A stretch of DNA of 64,000 nucleotides from HGW-17 sp964516435 (lineage in GTDB: Bacteria; Myxococcota_A; Polyangia; HGW-17): contig CAZEZP010000076.1 of assembly GCA_964516435.1 (NCBI GenBank), positions 1 through 64,000 on the forward strand, given 5' to 3'. Below the pieces are notes generated by a model, which saw nothing but the letters and a program-made list of their open reading frames with translations, had not been told where the DNA came from and did no database searches. Positions 52,760 to 61,762 of this stretch are shown here, one piece after another; position 1 is the stretch's first letter, and every line of letters starts with the position of its first letter. The translations under genes were made by a program, and so were the position numbers.

Positions 52760-54781
52760 ATGCGCATTTCCATCTTGACGTCATTGCTTCTGGGATGGCT
52801 CTTCTTGTTTTGTTCCTGTTCCTCGAAATCCGGCTCCAAGACGCCTCCGGATGCGGGCGTGCCGGTGGACCCCGTGGAGGGGGAATGGATCCAGCATGCG
52901 CACGATGCCCAGCGCACCAGTTACACCACGCACGTGGTGGCGCCGCCGTGGCGTCTGAAGTGGATGTATTTCAACGAGCGCGTGCCGGAGGGCGACCCCG
53001 GGCTTCCCCGCAACGTGCAGCCCGTCACGGGAGATGGCCGGGTGTATCTGGCGCTGGGACGCTGGGGGGTGATCGCGCTTCGGGAAGAGGATGGTTCCAC
53101 GGCCTGGGAAAACGGTTCGCTGGAAGGATCCGCCGCGGCCACGCCTGCCTTCGATGCCGCCACGGGGTCGCTGTTCGTGACCACCACGGCCGGGCGGCTC
53201 TATCAACTGCATGCCCGCACCGGGGAGATTCTGCGCAGTTACGCGTTTTCGCCGCCGCAACAGCGAATCGCCCACATCGACGGCGTCGCGGAAGGGGTGG
53301 TGGGCGCCCTGGAGCGCGCCGGCTTTTCCTTCGCCCCGCTGCTGCTCGAGGATGCGGTCGTCGTTTCGGCGAAAGAAGAGGTGATCGCCCTGTCGACGCG
53401 GGATCTGGCCGTGAAATGGACGTATGCGGCGGAATCGGACGTGCAGACGCCCGGCGCCTTTTCTCCGGCCGCCAATGCCGTGGTGGTGGCCACGCGCGAT
53501 CTGCACGTGCACGCCATCGATGCCGCCAATGGCTCCCGCCGCTGGCGCGTGAAGCCGTATGCTGTGGAAAATCCTTCCGTGGATACGGAATACCTGTTCT
53601 CCTGGCCGGTGATCGCCGAGCAGCACGGACTCGTGCTCATGCGCATCCGGCACGCCTGGCAGTTGAGCGTCCGGCAGTGGCCGGCAACGCTTTCCGCGAT
53701 GCGGGATCTGCTCGCGCAGAACCCCGAACTGGAGACCGTGGCCGCCCTGCGGCTTTCCGATGGTTCAAAAGCCTTCACCGCGCTGGTGGGCAACGGCGGC
53801 TATGGCGACGGCGACTACATGCCCATGGGGTCCCCGCCCGTCATCAAGCGGGATGGCGTGCACGAGGTGGCCTACACCATCATTCGCGGCCGGGATGTCC
53901 ACGACTGGCGCTGGGATTCGAACTTCGGCGAGATGGTGCTCGACGACCAGACCGTTCCCGGGCTGGAGGCGGGCGACGTGCGGTTCATCTACTACGATCC
54001 TTCCGGTGGGGATACGCCATGGCCGGAGCCTTTCCTGCTCACCGATGAGCAGCCGTTCGTCACCATGGCCGGAAATTACTTGTTTGGCGCTCACTGGGCG
54101 GCCGGCCATGCCATGGAGATCACCGGCCGTTCGGCGCAGGTGGGCAGTTACCAGAATCCGATTCCGACCCGGCCGCTACCCCAGATCGTCGAATCCAGCA
54201 CGACCTGCCAGAACGATGCCCATTTCTGCGATGTCCCCCTGGAAACCGACCCGCCGGGCCGTGTGTATGGTCCCAATGGCTTCTATATCCGCTACGGTGC
54301 GGGCGCGTTCTACGACCGGCACTGGAGCGAGTACGCCACCTGGGTCGTCAGCAACGATACGGTGTATTTTCGCAGTTGCTCCGGCACGCTGGTAGCGCTC
54401 GAGCACGATGATGGAGCCGCGAAGAAGTCCGGCCGCAGTTTGCCAGAGTGGGCCGTTTCGGCTGCGCCGGAAGGTGGTGAAACGGAGATCGACTGGACGG
54501 ATGCGCGCCGGCACGCGGGCAGGATGGTGCGCACGCACGCCCGGGTGGCCAAGGTGATCCGCAACGGGAAGCAGGTCTACTGGGCGTTTCGGACGCCGCA
54601 CCGCGGCTCGCTCATGGCTATTCTGTCCGTGCAGATGGATGCCGCCCTGGATGTGCGTCCCGGAACGCTCGTGCACCTGCGTGGCCCCCTGACCTGGTAC
54701 CAGGGGGATCCTGTGATGGATTTGCGGAACCCGCAGGCTTTCTTCCACATCGAGAGGGGCGGGGATCATGCGGAAAAGTGA
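52760..54781 (+). CDS. PQQ-type beta-propeller lipoprotein
   Basis: A 673-aa lipoprotein (MRISILTSLLLGWLFLFCSC). Residues about 45-260 are PQQ-binding-like propeller blades (GDGRVYLALGRWGVIALREEDGSTAWENGS, ATGSLFVTTTAGRLYQLHARTGEIL, DAVVVSAKEEVIALSTRDLAVKWTY, AVVVATRDLHVHAIDAANGSRRWRV). The remainder, with DVPLETDPPGRVYGPNGFYIRYG and a C-terminal strand-rich part with VHLRGPLTWYQGDPVMDLRNPQ, is less clear. No quinone-site or catalytic residues can be assigned. Its end overlaps the next lipoprotein gene by 14 bases, indicating an operon. Confidence 0.8.
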   Translation: MRISILTSLLLGWLFLFCSCSSKSGSKTPPDAGVPVDPVEGEWIQHAHDAQRTSYTTHVVAPPWRLKWMYFNERVPEGDPGLPRNVQPVTGDGRVYLALGRWGVIALREEDGSTAWENGSLEGSAAATPAFDAATGSLFVTTTAGRLYQLHARTGEILRSYAFSPPQQRIAHIDGVAEGVVGALERAGFSFAPLLLEDAVVVSAKEEVIALSTRDLAVKWTYAAESDVQTPGAFSPAANAVVVATRDLHVHAIDAANGSRRWRVKPYAVENPSVDTEYLFSWPVIAEQHGLVLMRIRHAWQLSVRQWPATLSAMRDLLAQNPELETVAALRLSDGSKAFTALVGNGGYGDGDYMPMGSPPVIKRDGVHEVAYTIIRGRDVHDWRWDSNFGEMVLDDQTVPGLEAGDVRFIYYDPSGGDTPWPEPFLLTDEQPFVTMAGNYLFGAHWAAGHAMEITGRSAQVGSYQNPIPTRPLPQIVESSTTCQNDAHFCDVPLETDPPGRVYGPNGFYIRYGAGAFYDRHWSEYATWVVSNDTVYFRSCSGTLVALEHDDGAAKKSGRSLPEWAVSAAPEGGETEIDWTDARRHAGRMVRTHARVAKVIRNGKQVYWAFRTPHRGSLMAILSVQMDAALDVRPGTLVHLRGPLTWYQGDPVMDLRNPQAFFHIERGGDHAEK

Positions 54782-56324
54782 GATTCGAAGCGGCGTATGG
54801 AGGATTTTTCTTCCTGTTTTCGGACTGGTGATGGTTTTTTTGGGTTGCAAGGATAATAATAAAAACAAACAAACAAATAATAATAATAATAATACCTACA
54901 TACCCGATGGTTCGATCCCGCGACTGTACGTGCCGCATCATGATTTTTCTTCCGATCCCTCCTGGCAGCGCACCACACCCTTCTGGTTCGGCACGCTGGG
55001 AACTTCGGGTGTGTCGGCGGAGTGCCGCGCCGCCTGGACTTCCGATGGGCTCGTGCTGCGCGTGGTGTCCCTGGATCGCCGCATCTACGACGAGGCGGGG
55101 CCCCAGGACGATCCCGCCGAGTGGGATGCGTTGACCCTGCTCGTGGATGCCGGGACGGATTCTCCTTCTGTGACGGGTACGTCCCGGCGCATCGTGGTGC
55201 AGGCCCATCGCCAGGGCACGGACCGCCAGGCCGGCTACGTCGGGCAGGATGGGAACTGGGTTCCCGCCGATGTCGTCTTCGTGCCGCTGACCAGTGCATC
55301 TGCCGCATCCATCGGTCTCGAAAAGGGGTACCGCGGGGAAGGGCGCGATGACAGCCGCGGCTGGCACGTGGTGGCGTCCCTGGGCTGGGATGTGCTCGGG
55401 ATCGCCATGCCCGGCGCGTCTTCCCTCACGCTGCGCGTGGGGATCATCGTGCATGACCGCGACGACATGGAGGGCAGCCGGGTGCAGCAGGCGCGCTGGC
55501 CGTCGGAGGAAATGCGGGAAGACGACCCGCAGACCTGGGGGCTTCTGGAACTGGTTCCCTTCGCGTTTTCCGACTGGAACGCCAGCGGAGCCTCCTCTTC
55601 GAAGTCGGGGGCGGCCTATGTCATCGGCCATGCGCCGGCTCCCTTCGCGCCGGGTACGGAGCGCACCGTGGAAATCCGCTCGGGAATCGGAGACGTCCAG
55701 GTGCAGAACGCTTCCATTGGCGCCTCTGGCGTGCTGTGCTCGGGGGATGACGACTACAACTTCGGCGATGGTCCGGATTCGTTCGGCGGGGAGACGCGCC
55801 GGGAGTACTTCCACGTCCAGAACCAGGCGGACTATGCCGACTGGCCCTGCTTCGCGCGGGCCTACGTCCGGTTTCCGCTGGCACTACCTGCGGATGCCGT
55901 GGTGGTTTTTGCCCGGCTGGTGCTGCATCACAAGCAACCCACGAGCGGCGGCGACGAGGGCGAGCGTTCCCTGATCCATGCCTTCTGGACGTCATCTGCG
56001 CTCCGGAACTCCAACCTGCCCTGGACCACGGAGAACCTCACGTGGAACAATGCGCCGCTGCCGCTGGAAAACCTCGCGGGCGCCTGGGGGGACCGCACGG
56101 GCGTCATGGAGACGGGATGGGACGATTTGCCGGAGTGGTCCTGGGACGTGACGCGGGCCGTGGCCCTGTCCCGGTCGGAAAGTTCCATTTCCTTCGCCCT
56201 GTTCTCCTCCGACGACGAATACCACACCGGCAAGGAATTCGTGCGCTCCGAGGATTTTCCGGACTGGGGCGATCCAACCTTCCGGCCCACGCTGGAAATC
56301 GTGCTGGCCGACCCGGCCAAATAG
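54768..56324 (+). CDS. Lipoprotein with CBM9-like and DNRLRE-like domains
   Basis: A 518-aa lipoprotein (signal ending VMVFLGC) followed by an Asn-rich linker (NNKNKQTNNNNNN) encoded by AAT/AAC repeats. Residues about 60-240 resemble carbohydrate-binding module 9 (a FWFGTLGTSGVSAECRAAWT segment, LVLRVVSLDRRIYDEAGPQ, DALTLLVDAG). The C-terminal 230 residues resemble DNRLRE/TGF-propeptide-like modules of surface proteins (ARAYVRFPLALPADAVVVFA, SWDVTRAVALS, ISFALFSSDDEYHTGKEFVR, RPTLEIVL). A role in binding sugars at the cell surface is likely but unproved. It overlaps the preceding lipoprotein gene. Confidence 0.8.
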   Translation: MRKSEIRSGVWRIFLPVFGLVMVFLGCKDNNKNKQTNNNNNNTYIPDGSIPRLYVPHHDFSSDPSWQRTTPFWFGTLGTSGVSAECRAAWTSDGLVLRVVSLDRRIYDEAGPQDDPAEWDALTLLVDAGTDSPSVTGTSRRIVVQAHRQGTDRQAGYVGQDGNWVPADVVFVPLTSASAASIGLEKGYRGEGRDDSRGWHVVASLGWDVLGIAMPGASSLTLRVGIIVHDRDDMEGSRVQQARWPSEEMREDDPQTWGLLELVPFAFSDWNASGASSSKSGAAYVIGHAPAPFAPGTERTVEIRSGIGDVQVQNASIGASGVLCSGDDDYNFGDGPDSFGGETRREYFHVQNQADYADWPCFARAYVRFPLALPADAVVVFARLVLHHKQPTSGGDEGERSLIHAFWTSSALRNSNLPWTTENLTWNNAPLPLENLAGAWGDRTGVMETGWDDLPEWSWDVTRAVALSRSESSISFALFSSDDEYHTGKEFVRSEDFPDWGDPTFRPTLEIVLADPAK

Positions 56325-56407
56325 ATTTTATTTTCCCGGAATCATTTCAATTCATGGAATCATGCAAATAGGGGATATTTCAATGGGTATTGGAAAGTGG
56401 GGTTATA

Positions 56408-59083
56408 TTATTTTTTGCGGGGGTATTTTACGTTCGACTGGGCGGCCTTGAGGATGGAGCGGTAGACCTTGCCTGGGCTCATGGAGATGCCGGTCAGTCC
56501 CACCAGGTGCAGGCGCTCGATGGTGTAGGTGTCGCCGCCATGCTCGCCGCAGATGAACGTTTCGAAGTGCGGATCCACCGAACGGGCTTCTTCCACGAAC
56601 GTGCGCACGAGCCGTTCCACCACGGGATGCATGGAGATGAACGGATGGCGCTCGAAGAACTTCTCGTCCACGTAGAAGGGCAGGAAGCGGTCGGCGTCGT
56701 CGCGGGAGATCGCGAGCGTGGTCTGGGTGAGGTCGTTGGTGCCGAACGAGGCGAAGCCGTAGCGCGGATGCGCTTCCTCGGGGGCGCCCGGAATGCGGGT
56801 GCGCAGCGCTTCGACCATGGCCTTGCCCTGCAGCGCGGCGGCCGGCGTCTCGACCATGATGCCGAACGCGTAGTCCACCCACACGCCCTTCTCGGCGTGG
56901 ATTTCCTGGGCCACGGAAACGGCGATCTTGAGCATCTCGGTGACTTCGCGCGGAATGATCACCAGCGGGATCTCGATTTCCGGCTTGGGATTCTTGCCGG
57001 CGGCCTTGAGTTCGAGGGCGGCTTCCAGGATGGCGCGGATCTGCGTGCGCGGAATCTCCGGATTGGTCAGCGCCATGCGCACGGAGCGATGTCCGAGCAT
57101 GGGGTTCTCCTCACGGTGCATGTCCGTGTCGTGCGGGAAGAACTCGTGCAGCGGGGCGTCGAGCAGGCGGATGGTCACGCCGTAGCCGTCCATGACTTCC
57201 ATGCTGTGCTTGAAGTCGCCCTTGGAGAACTCGAAGATCTTCTCGAGCGCCTTTTCCGCCTTGGCGGGGTCCTTGCCGAAGAGCACTTCCTGGATGAAGG
57301 GCAGGCGGTCTCCGAGGAACATGTGCTCAGTGCGGAACAGGCCGATGCCGCGGGCGCCGCGGTCGTAGGCCGGCTTCGTCTCGGCGGCCTCGGCGTTGGC
57401 GCGCACTTCCATGGCCTTGATTTCCTGCGCCCAGTTCAGGATCTTCTGCGCCGACGGATTGAGTTCCTTGGGCACCGTGGTGGCTACTTCGCCCAGGAAC
57501 ACTTCGCCGGTGGTGCCGGTGATGGTGATGAGGTCGCCGCGCTTGACCGTGATGCCGTTGGCGGTGAAGGTGCCGGCGGCCTTGTCGATGGTGATTTCGG
57601 AGGCGCCCACGACGGCGGGAATGCCCCACGCGGTGGCCATGATGGCCGCGTGCGACACCTTGGTGCCGGTGGTGGTGAGGATGCCGCGCGAGGCCTTCAT
57701 GCCCTTGACGTCCTCCTGCGAGGTCATCACGGTCACGAGAATTACGGGTTGGCCCTTGCCCGCCAGTTCCAGCGCCTCGTCCTGCGTGAACACCACATGC
57801 CCGCAGGCCGCGCCCGGGGATGCCGCGGAACCCTTGGTGATGAGCTTGGCGCTCTTGCGGGCCTTCTCCTCGATCTGCGGGAAGAGCAGTTCCTCGAAGC
57901 GCTCGGGGTTGACCATCATCACGGCTTCTTCCTTCGTGATGATGCCTTCCTCGTGCAGGGCCGCGGCAATGACGGACTCGGCCGTGGCGGAGCGCTTGCC
58001 ATCGCGGATCTGCAACCAGAACAGAATGGGCTTGCCGTTGATCTCCTCGATGGTGAACTCGGTGTCCTGCATGTTCTTGAGGATGCGCTCCAGGCGGTCG
58101 CCGGTTTCCTTGAGCTCCCGGTAGATTTCGTGGAACGCGGGATCCTCGTGGTCGCGCAGGGCCTCCAGCGGCAGGCTGTTGCGGATGCCGGCCACCACGT
58201 CCTCGCCCTGGGCCTGGAAGAGCACCGTGCCGTCCAGGTGATCGGGCGACTTGAGGCCACTGGACTTGTCGCGCGTGAAGAACACGCCCGTGGCCGAACG
58301 CGGGGTCTTGTTGCCGAAGACCATCTGCTGGATGTTCACGGCCGTGCCCAGATCATCGGGAATGCCTTCCAGGCGGCGGGTGAACACGGCGCGTTCGTTG
58401 TTCCAGGAACGGAACACGGCCTCGGCCGAGCGGATGACCTGCTCCTCGGGGTTCTGCGGGAAGACATGGCCATACTTGTCATAGATGCCCTTGTAGCGGG
58501 CGATCAACTCCTTCAGTTCTGCCGGTCCCAGCGCCAGGTCGTTGGCCGCGTTCTTTTCCTTCTTGAAGTGCGCCAGCGTTTCCTCGAACGGATCTTCGCC
58601 ATGCTCGTCTTCGATCTGGAGCACCACATCGCCGAACATCTGCAGGAGCCGGCGGTAGGAATCCAGCCAGAAGCGGGCCTGGTCGCCCTGGGCGAGCCGT
58701 TCCACGATGGCGTCGTTGAGTCCGATGTTGAGGATCGTATCCATCATGCCGGGCATGGAGAACTTGGCGCCGGAGCGGGCCGACACCAGCAGCGGGTTTT
58801 CGGGGTCGCCGAACTTCTTGCCCGTCACCTGCTCCATCTCGCGCAGCCCCGCGCGGATTTCCTCGATGAGGAACGCCGGGATGCGGCCGTTTTCCAGGCG
58901 GTTGGCATGGAAGGTGGGGAGGTTGAGCGTCACCGGGCAGTTGAGATCCAGCACGCAGGTCATCAGGTACAGGCCATAGCCCTTGCCGCCGAGCAGGCTC
59001 TTGAGTTCATCCTTGCTCTTTCCCTCGAATTCGGGAAACTTGCGGCCTTTTGCAAAGAAGTACGTGTTGCGCCATTGGGTCAT
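56408..59083 (-). CDS. ppdK: Pyruvate, phosphate dikinase
   Basis: An 891-aa cytoplasmic enzyme interconverting pyruvate + ATP + Pi and PEP + AMP + PPi. The N-terminal ATP-binding domain has KGYGLYLMT and SARSGAKFSMPGMMDTILNIGLND. The phosphohistidine domain has the catalytic His in TTTGTKVSHAAIMATAWGIPAVVG near residue 477; the usual form is GGMTSHAA, so the preceding residues are diverged. The C-terminal PEP-binding barrel has RGIGLFRTEHMFL, GFASFGTNDLTQTTLAISRDDA and FICGEHGGDT. Length is normal. Together with the PPi/plant-type phosphofructokinase it suggests pyrophosphate-linked glycolysis. Confidence 0.96.
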   Translation of the reverse strand: MTQWRNTYFFAKGRKFPEFEGKSKDELKSLLGGKGYGLYLMTCVLDLNCPVTLNLPTFHANRLENGRIPAFLIEEIRAGLREMEQVTGKKFGDPENPLLVSARSGAKFSMPGMMDTILNIGLNDAIVERLAQGDQARFWLDSYRRLLQMFGDVVLQIEDEHGEDPFEETLAHFKKEKNAANDLALGPAELKELIARYKGIYDKYGHVFPQNPEEQVIRSAEAVFRSWNNERAVFTRRLEGIPDDLGTAVNIQQMVFGNKTPRSATGVFFTRDKSSGLKSPDHLDGTVLFQAQGEDVVAGIRNSLPLEALRDHEDPAFHEIYRELKETGDRLERILKNMQDTEFTIEEINGKPILFWLQIRDGKRSATAESVIAAALHEEGIITKEEAVMMVNPERFEELLFPQIEEKARKSAKLITKGSAASPGAACGHVVFTQDEALELAGKGQPVILVTVMTSQEDVKGMKASRGILTTTGTKVSHAAIMATAWGIPAVVGASEITIDKAAGTFTANGITVKRGDLITITGTTGEVFLGEVATTVPKELNPSAQKILNWAQEIKAMEVRANAEAAETKPAYDRGARGIGLFRTEHMFLGDRLPFIQEVLFGKDPAKAEKALEKIFEFSKGDFKHSMEVMDGYGVTIRLLDAPLHEFFPHDTDMHREENPMLGHRSVRMALTNPEIPRTQIRAILEAALELKAAGKNPKPEIEIPLVIIPREVTEMLKIAVSVAQEIHAEKGVWVDYAFGIMVETPAAALQGKAMVEALRTRIPGAPEEAHPRYGFASFGTNDLTQTTLAISRDDADRFLPFYVDEKFFERHPFISMHPVVERLVRTFVEEARSVDPHFETFICGEHGGDTYTIERLHLVGLTGISMSPGKVYRSILKAAQSNVKYPRKK

Positions 59084-59259
59084 GTGTTCTACTCTCCTTT
59101 CAAAGAAACTCGAAAAAACCGGATTCTAACGCCGGCTGGAAGGACGATCGGCCATCGTGCGGAAAATGCGGCGGGCATTTTCCGGAAAAAGCTGGAGCAT
59201 CATAACCTGACGGCGCGAAAAAACAAGGGGTCGAACATAAAATGTGAATAAAAAAACGA

Positions 59260-59754
59260 TTAGGGCGCCCCCGGGCGCGCGCAATGGCGAAGAGAAAGCC
59301 GGATCTGCTCCGAAAGCCGGTCCGACGTGACGTGTCCCGGGTAGGCCAGGCACGAGCGGCCGCGGCCGTCGAGAAGGTAGGTGAAGGGAACTTCGCGGAC
59401 CGGCTGGCCGCAGATGGAGAACGCCGGGTCGTGGACGACCGTGAAGGGCGGCTTTTCGGAGCGCACCCACTCGTCCACGAGGTTGCGGTCCGGATCCGTG
59501 AACACCGCGAAGAACCGGACGCTTTCGGGAGCGTACCGGGCAGAGAGCTTCATGAAGCGGCTCCACTGGGCCTGTGAGGAAAGCGACCAGGTAGTGAATA
59601 CGCCCACGACCCGCAGATGCGATGCAGCCGAGAGATACGCGGGAATTTGGCGGCAGGGCGAGGGAGGCGGCAGGGTGGGCTTCTTCGTGCAGGCTGCTAT
59701 TTGCACCGCCATGCAGAGAGTTGCAATGACCCACCTGAAAACGGGATGCCGCAT
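59260..59754 (-). CDS. Thioredoxin-fold lipoprotein lacking the CxxC motif
   Basis: A 164-aa lipoprotein (MRHPVFRWVIATLCMAVQIAAC). After a Pro-rich linker the sequence fits an AhpC/TlpA thioredoxin fold: RVVGVFTTWSLSSQAQWSRFMKL, FFAVFTDPDRNLVDEWV, PFTVVHDPAFSICGQPVREVPFTYLLDGRGR (with the cis-Pro loop VPFTYLLD). The active-site position normally WCxxC reads TTWSLSSQ, with no Cys, so redox activity is unlikely. It could be a binding or structural relative. It lies 5 bases after the Cys-rich lipoprotein and shares its transcript. The 176-base gap to ppdK (59084-59259) holds no gene. Confidence 0.75.
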   Translation of the reverse strand: MRHPVFRWVIATLCMAVQIAACTKKPTLPPPSPCRQIPAYLSAASHLRVVGVFTTWSLSSQAQWSRFMKLSARYAPESVRFFAVFTDPDRNLVDEWVRSEKPPFTVVHDPAFSICGQPVREVPFTYLLDGRGRSCLAYPGHVTSDRLSEQIRLSLRHCARPGAP

Positions 59755-59759
59755 GAAGG

Positions 59760-60710
59760 CTAGCGGGTGCAGTGCGCGCCGATGTCGTGGGCGGCGCCCC
59801 GACCCGTGCACCGGGTGAAGCCCAGGCTCTGGCAGTTGACCGTATAGACGATGCCATCGAGGCAGACGCGGGCCGTGATGTCGTCGGCGCAGCCTTCCTC
59901 GCCATCCGTGCATTCGGTGCCGGCCGCGTTGCAGGAGGGACCATTCACTGTCATGACGCAGGCCTTGTTGCCGGGCAGTTGTGTGCAGTCCACTTCCTGG
60001 ACGACGCCCATGCGGTTGCAGTCCCTCTGGATGTTTCCATCGCAGGCGCCCTCGTATTCGTCGGGATTGCATTGCGGTCCTTCCTGCATGCAGTAGGGGC
60101 GGAACACGTTCTCGTCCACCTGGAGCATGATGCAGGGCAATGCCAGCGTGGCGCAGTCGATGGTGTTGATGTAGCCATTGGCGCAGATGCGCTGGATGTC
60201 GCCGTCGCACATGGCCGTGTAGGTGTCGTCCGTGCAGGGCCCGAGAGAGCACTGGGGAAATCCTTCCGTGCTGACGACGCACGTCATGCCGGCTTCCCGG
60301 CAGTTCATGGCGTACATCTGGCGGGTGAAGGAATCGCACCAGTAACGCACGTCTCCTTCGCAGCGGCCCTTGTTGGTCTGGGGATCGCAGGTGGTTGGAA
60401 GCGCACCGTTGCCGAAGCACTTCTTCACTTCCGTGCAGTTGCCGCCGGCCGCCAGCACGCAGCGGTAGATCTGGTTCCAGATGGCCTGCTGGTTTTCAAG
60501 AGCCGCCTGGTTGTAGTGCGCCTTGACGCAGTCGGAGATGTACCCGACCGGCATCACGTCGCAGGCGTCCCGGATCAGGCAGGCATTGAGGATGTCGCCG
60601 TAGCCCAGCAACTGGTTGTTGTTGGTGTTGTTGCTTGTTTTTTTCTTGCCCGAATCCGAGCATGAAACCACGAGGAACAATGCAGCGAGAAGAAAGGAAA
60701 GGCGTTTCAT
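59760..60710 (-). CDS. Cys-rich lipoprotein with Asn-rich linker
   Basis: A 316-aa protein from the ATG at 60710, giving signal MKRLSFLLAALFLVVSC. The linker SGKKKTSNNTNNNQ follows, then a helical Cys-containing region and repeated Cys modules (CDPQTNKGRCEGDVRYWCDS, CTDDTYTAMCDGDIQRICAN, CNPDEYEGACDGNIQRDCNR, CTDGEEGCADDITARVC). The repeats (C..G..C.G.I.R.C) are the kind seen in Cys-rich secreted proteins of Myxococcota-like genomes. No catalytic role is apparent. An upstream ATG at 60746 would add residues before the signal and is disfavoured. It lies 66 bases after recR on the same strand. Confidence 0.8.
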   Translation of the reverse strand: MKRLSFLLAALFLVVSCSDSGKKKTSNNTNNNQLLGYGDILNACLIRDACDVMPVGYISDCVKAHYNQAALENQQAIWNQIYRCVLAAGGNCTEVKKCFGNGALPTTCDPQTNKGRCEGDVRYWCDSFTRQMYAMNCREAGMTCVVSTEGFPQCSLGPCTDDTYTAMCDGDIQRICANGYINTIDCATLALPCIMLQVDENVFRPYCMQEGPQCNPDEYEGACDGNIQRDCNRMGVVQEVDCTQLPGNKACVMTVNGPSCNAAGTECTDGEEGCADDITARVCLDGIVYTVNCQSLGFTRCTGRGAAHDIGAHCTR

Positions 60711-60776
60711 GGACGCGACTATAGGGTGAAGAATCCGTTCAGGCAAGCTGCAGGCTGGAAAACTTGCAGTGCGCCG

Positions 60777-61382
60777 TCAGCGGGATACTTCCCGCTTGAG
60801 GGAGAAGGCATGCGACAGGGTGATGCGGTCCGTGTATTCCAGTTCGCCACCGAAGGGAATGCCGGCGGCGATGCGGGTCACGCGGACGGCCGCCGGAAAC
60901 GACTGCAGCAAAAACTGCGCGGTGTAGTCCGCATCCGGCGTGGAATCGAAAGCCAGCACCACTTCCTCTACGCCGTCGCGCGTCACACGGGCCAGAAGTT
61001 CGTCGATGCGCAGATCTTCCGGAAACACGCGGTCCAGCGGAGAGAGATAGCCGCCCAGCACGTGGTAGCGCCCGGAGAAGACGCCGGCTTCTTCGATGAC
61101 CAGCACGTCCTGGATGCGCCCCACCACGCACAGTTCCGGCGTGCGCCGCGGGTCGGCGCACAGCGGGCACGGATTGCCGGCAGACGAGAGGAAACCGCAT
61201 TCGGGACAGGGCGCGATTTCTTCGTGGATGCGGCTCAGCGCCGCGGAGAGTGTGCGTGCCCGGGAAGGATCGGCCTCCAGGAAGTGGAAGGCCAGGCGCC
61301 GGGCGGTCTTGGCGCCGATGCCCGGCAGACCCGACAGGGCCGATACGAGATCGGATACGGCGGAAGGCAGCAGCGAACTCAT
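60777..61382 (-). CDS. recR: Recombination protein RecR
   Basis: A 201-aa protein that works with RecFO in loading RecA at gaps. It has the N-terminal helix-hairpin-helix (LSGLPGIGAKTARRLAFHFL), the C4 zinc finger (CPECGFLSSAGNPCPLC), the Toprim domain (CVVGRIQDVLVIEEAG, VLAFDSTPDADYTAQFL) and the C-terminal Walker-B-like IAAGIPFGGELEYTDRITLSHAF. Length is normal. It follows ybaB and dnaX in the widely conserved dnaX-ybaB-recR order. Confidence 0.97.
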   Translation of the reverse strand: MSSLLPSAVSDLVSALSGLPGIGAKTARRLAFHFLEADPSRARTLSAALSRIHEEIAPCPECGFLSSAGNPCPLCADPRRTPELCVVGRIQDVLVIEEAGVFSGRYHVLGGYLSPLDRVFPEDLRIDELLARVTRDGVEEVVLAFDSTPDADYTAQFLLQSFPAAVRVTRIAAGIPFGGELEYTDRITLSHAFSLKREVSR

Positions 61383-61402
61383 GGCTTTTCCGTGGAAGCG
61401 GC

Positions 61403-61750
61403 CTACATCATGGGCAGAGGCATGTTCTGCAGGAGAGACGCCATGGGTCCCAGTTCCTCGGCGGCGATGCGCGCGGCGGCCTCGCGGCAGCGTTCCACGA
61501 GCAGATTGAAGGCCGCCGCCAGGAGATCTTCCGTCATTTCGCGGTCTTCGAGTTCCTGGAGTTGCGGGGAGATCGTCACGCGGCGCACCCGCATGCTGGC
61601 CGTGGCCTCGATGCGCACCATGCCGGCCCCGGTTTCCACGGTGACGATTTCAGCCGCTGTGCGCTTCTGGATTTTTTCCAGTTTCGCCGGAATGTCGCCA
61701 AGTCCGGGCAGCATGGAGCCGATGGAAGAAAAATCAAAAGGGGTTGGCAT
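61403..61750 (-). CDS. ybaB: YbaB/EbfC nucleoid-associated protein
   Basis: A 115-aa DNA-binding protein of the YbaB/EbfC family. The ATG at 61750 follows GAGG at 6-base spacing; a TTG twelve bases upstream was rejected. Family features are AKLEKIQKRTAAEIVTVETGAGMVRIEATASMRVRRVTISPQL and the C-terminal helices LAAAFNLLVERCREAAARIAAEEL. It lies 12 bases after dnaX and 20 before recR. Confidence 0.93.
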   Translation of the reverse strand: MPTPFDFSSIGSMLPGLGDIPAKLEKIQKRTAAEIVTVETGAGMVRIEATASMRVRRVTISPQLQELEDREMTEDLLAAAFNLLVERCREAAARIAAEELGPMASLLQNMPLPMM

Positions 61751-61762
61751 GAAAAACCTCAA

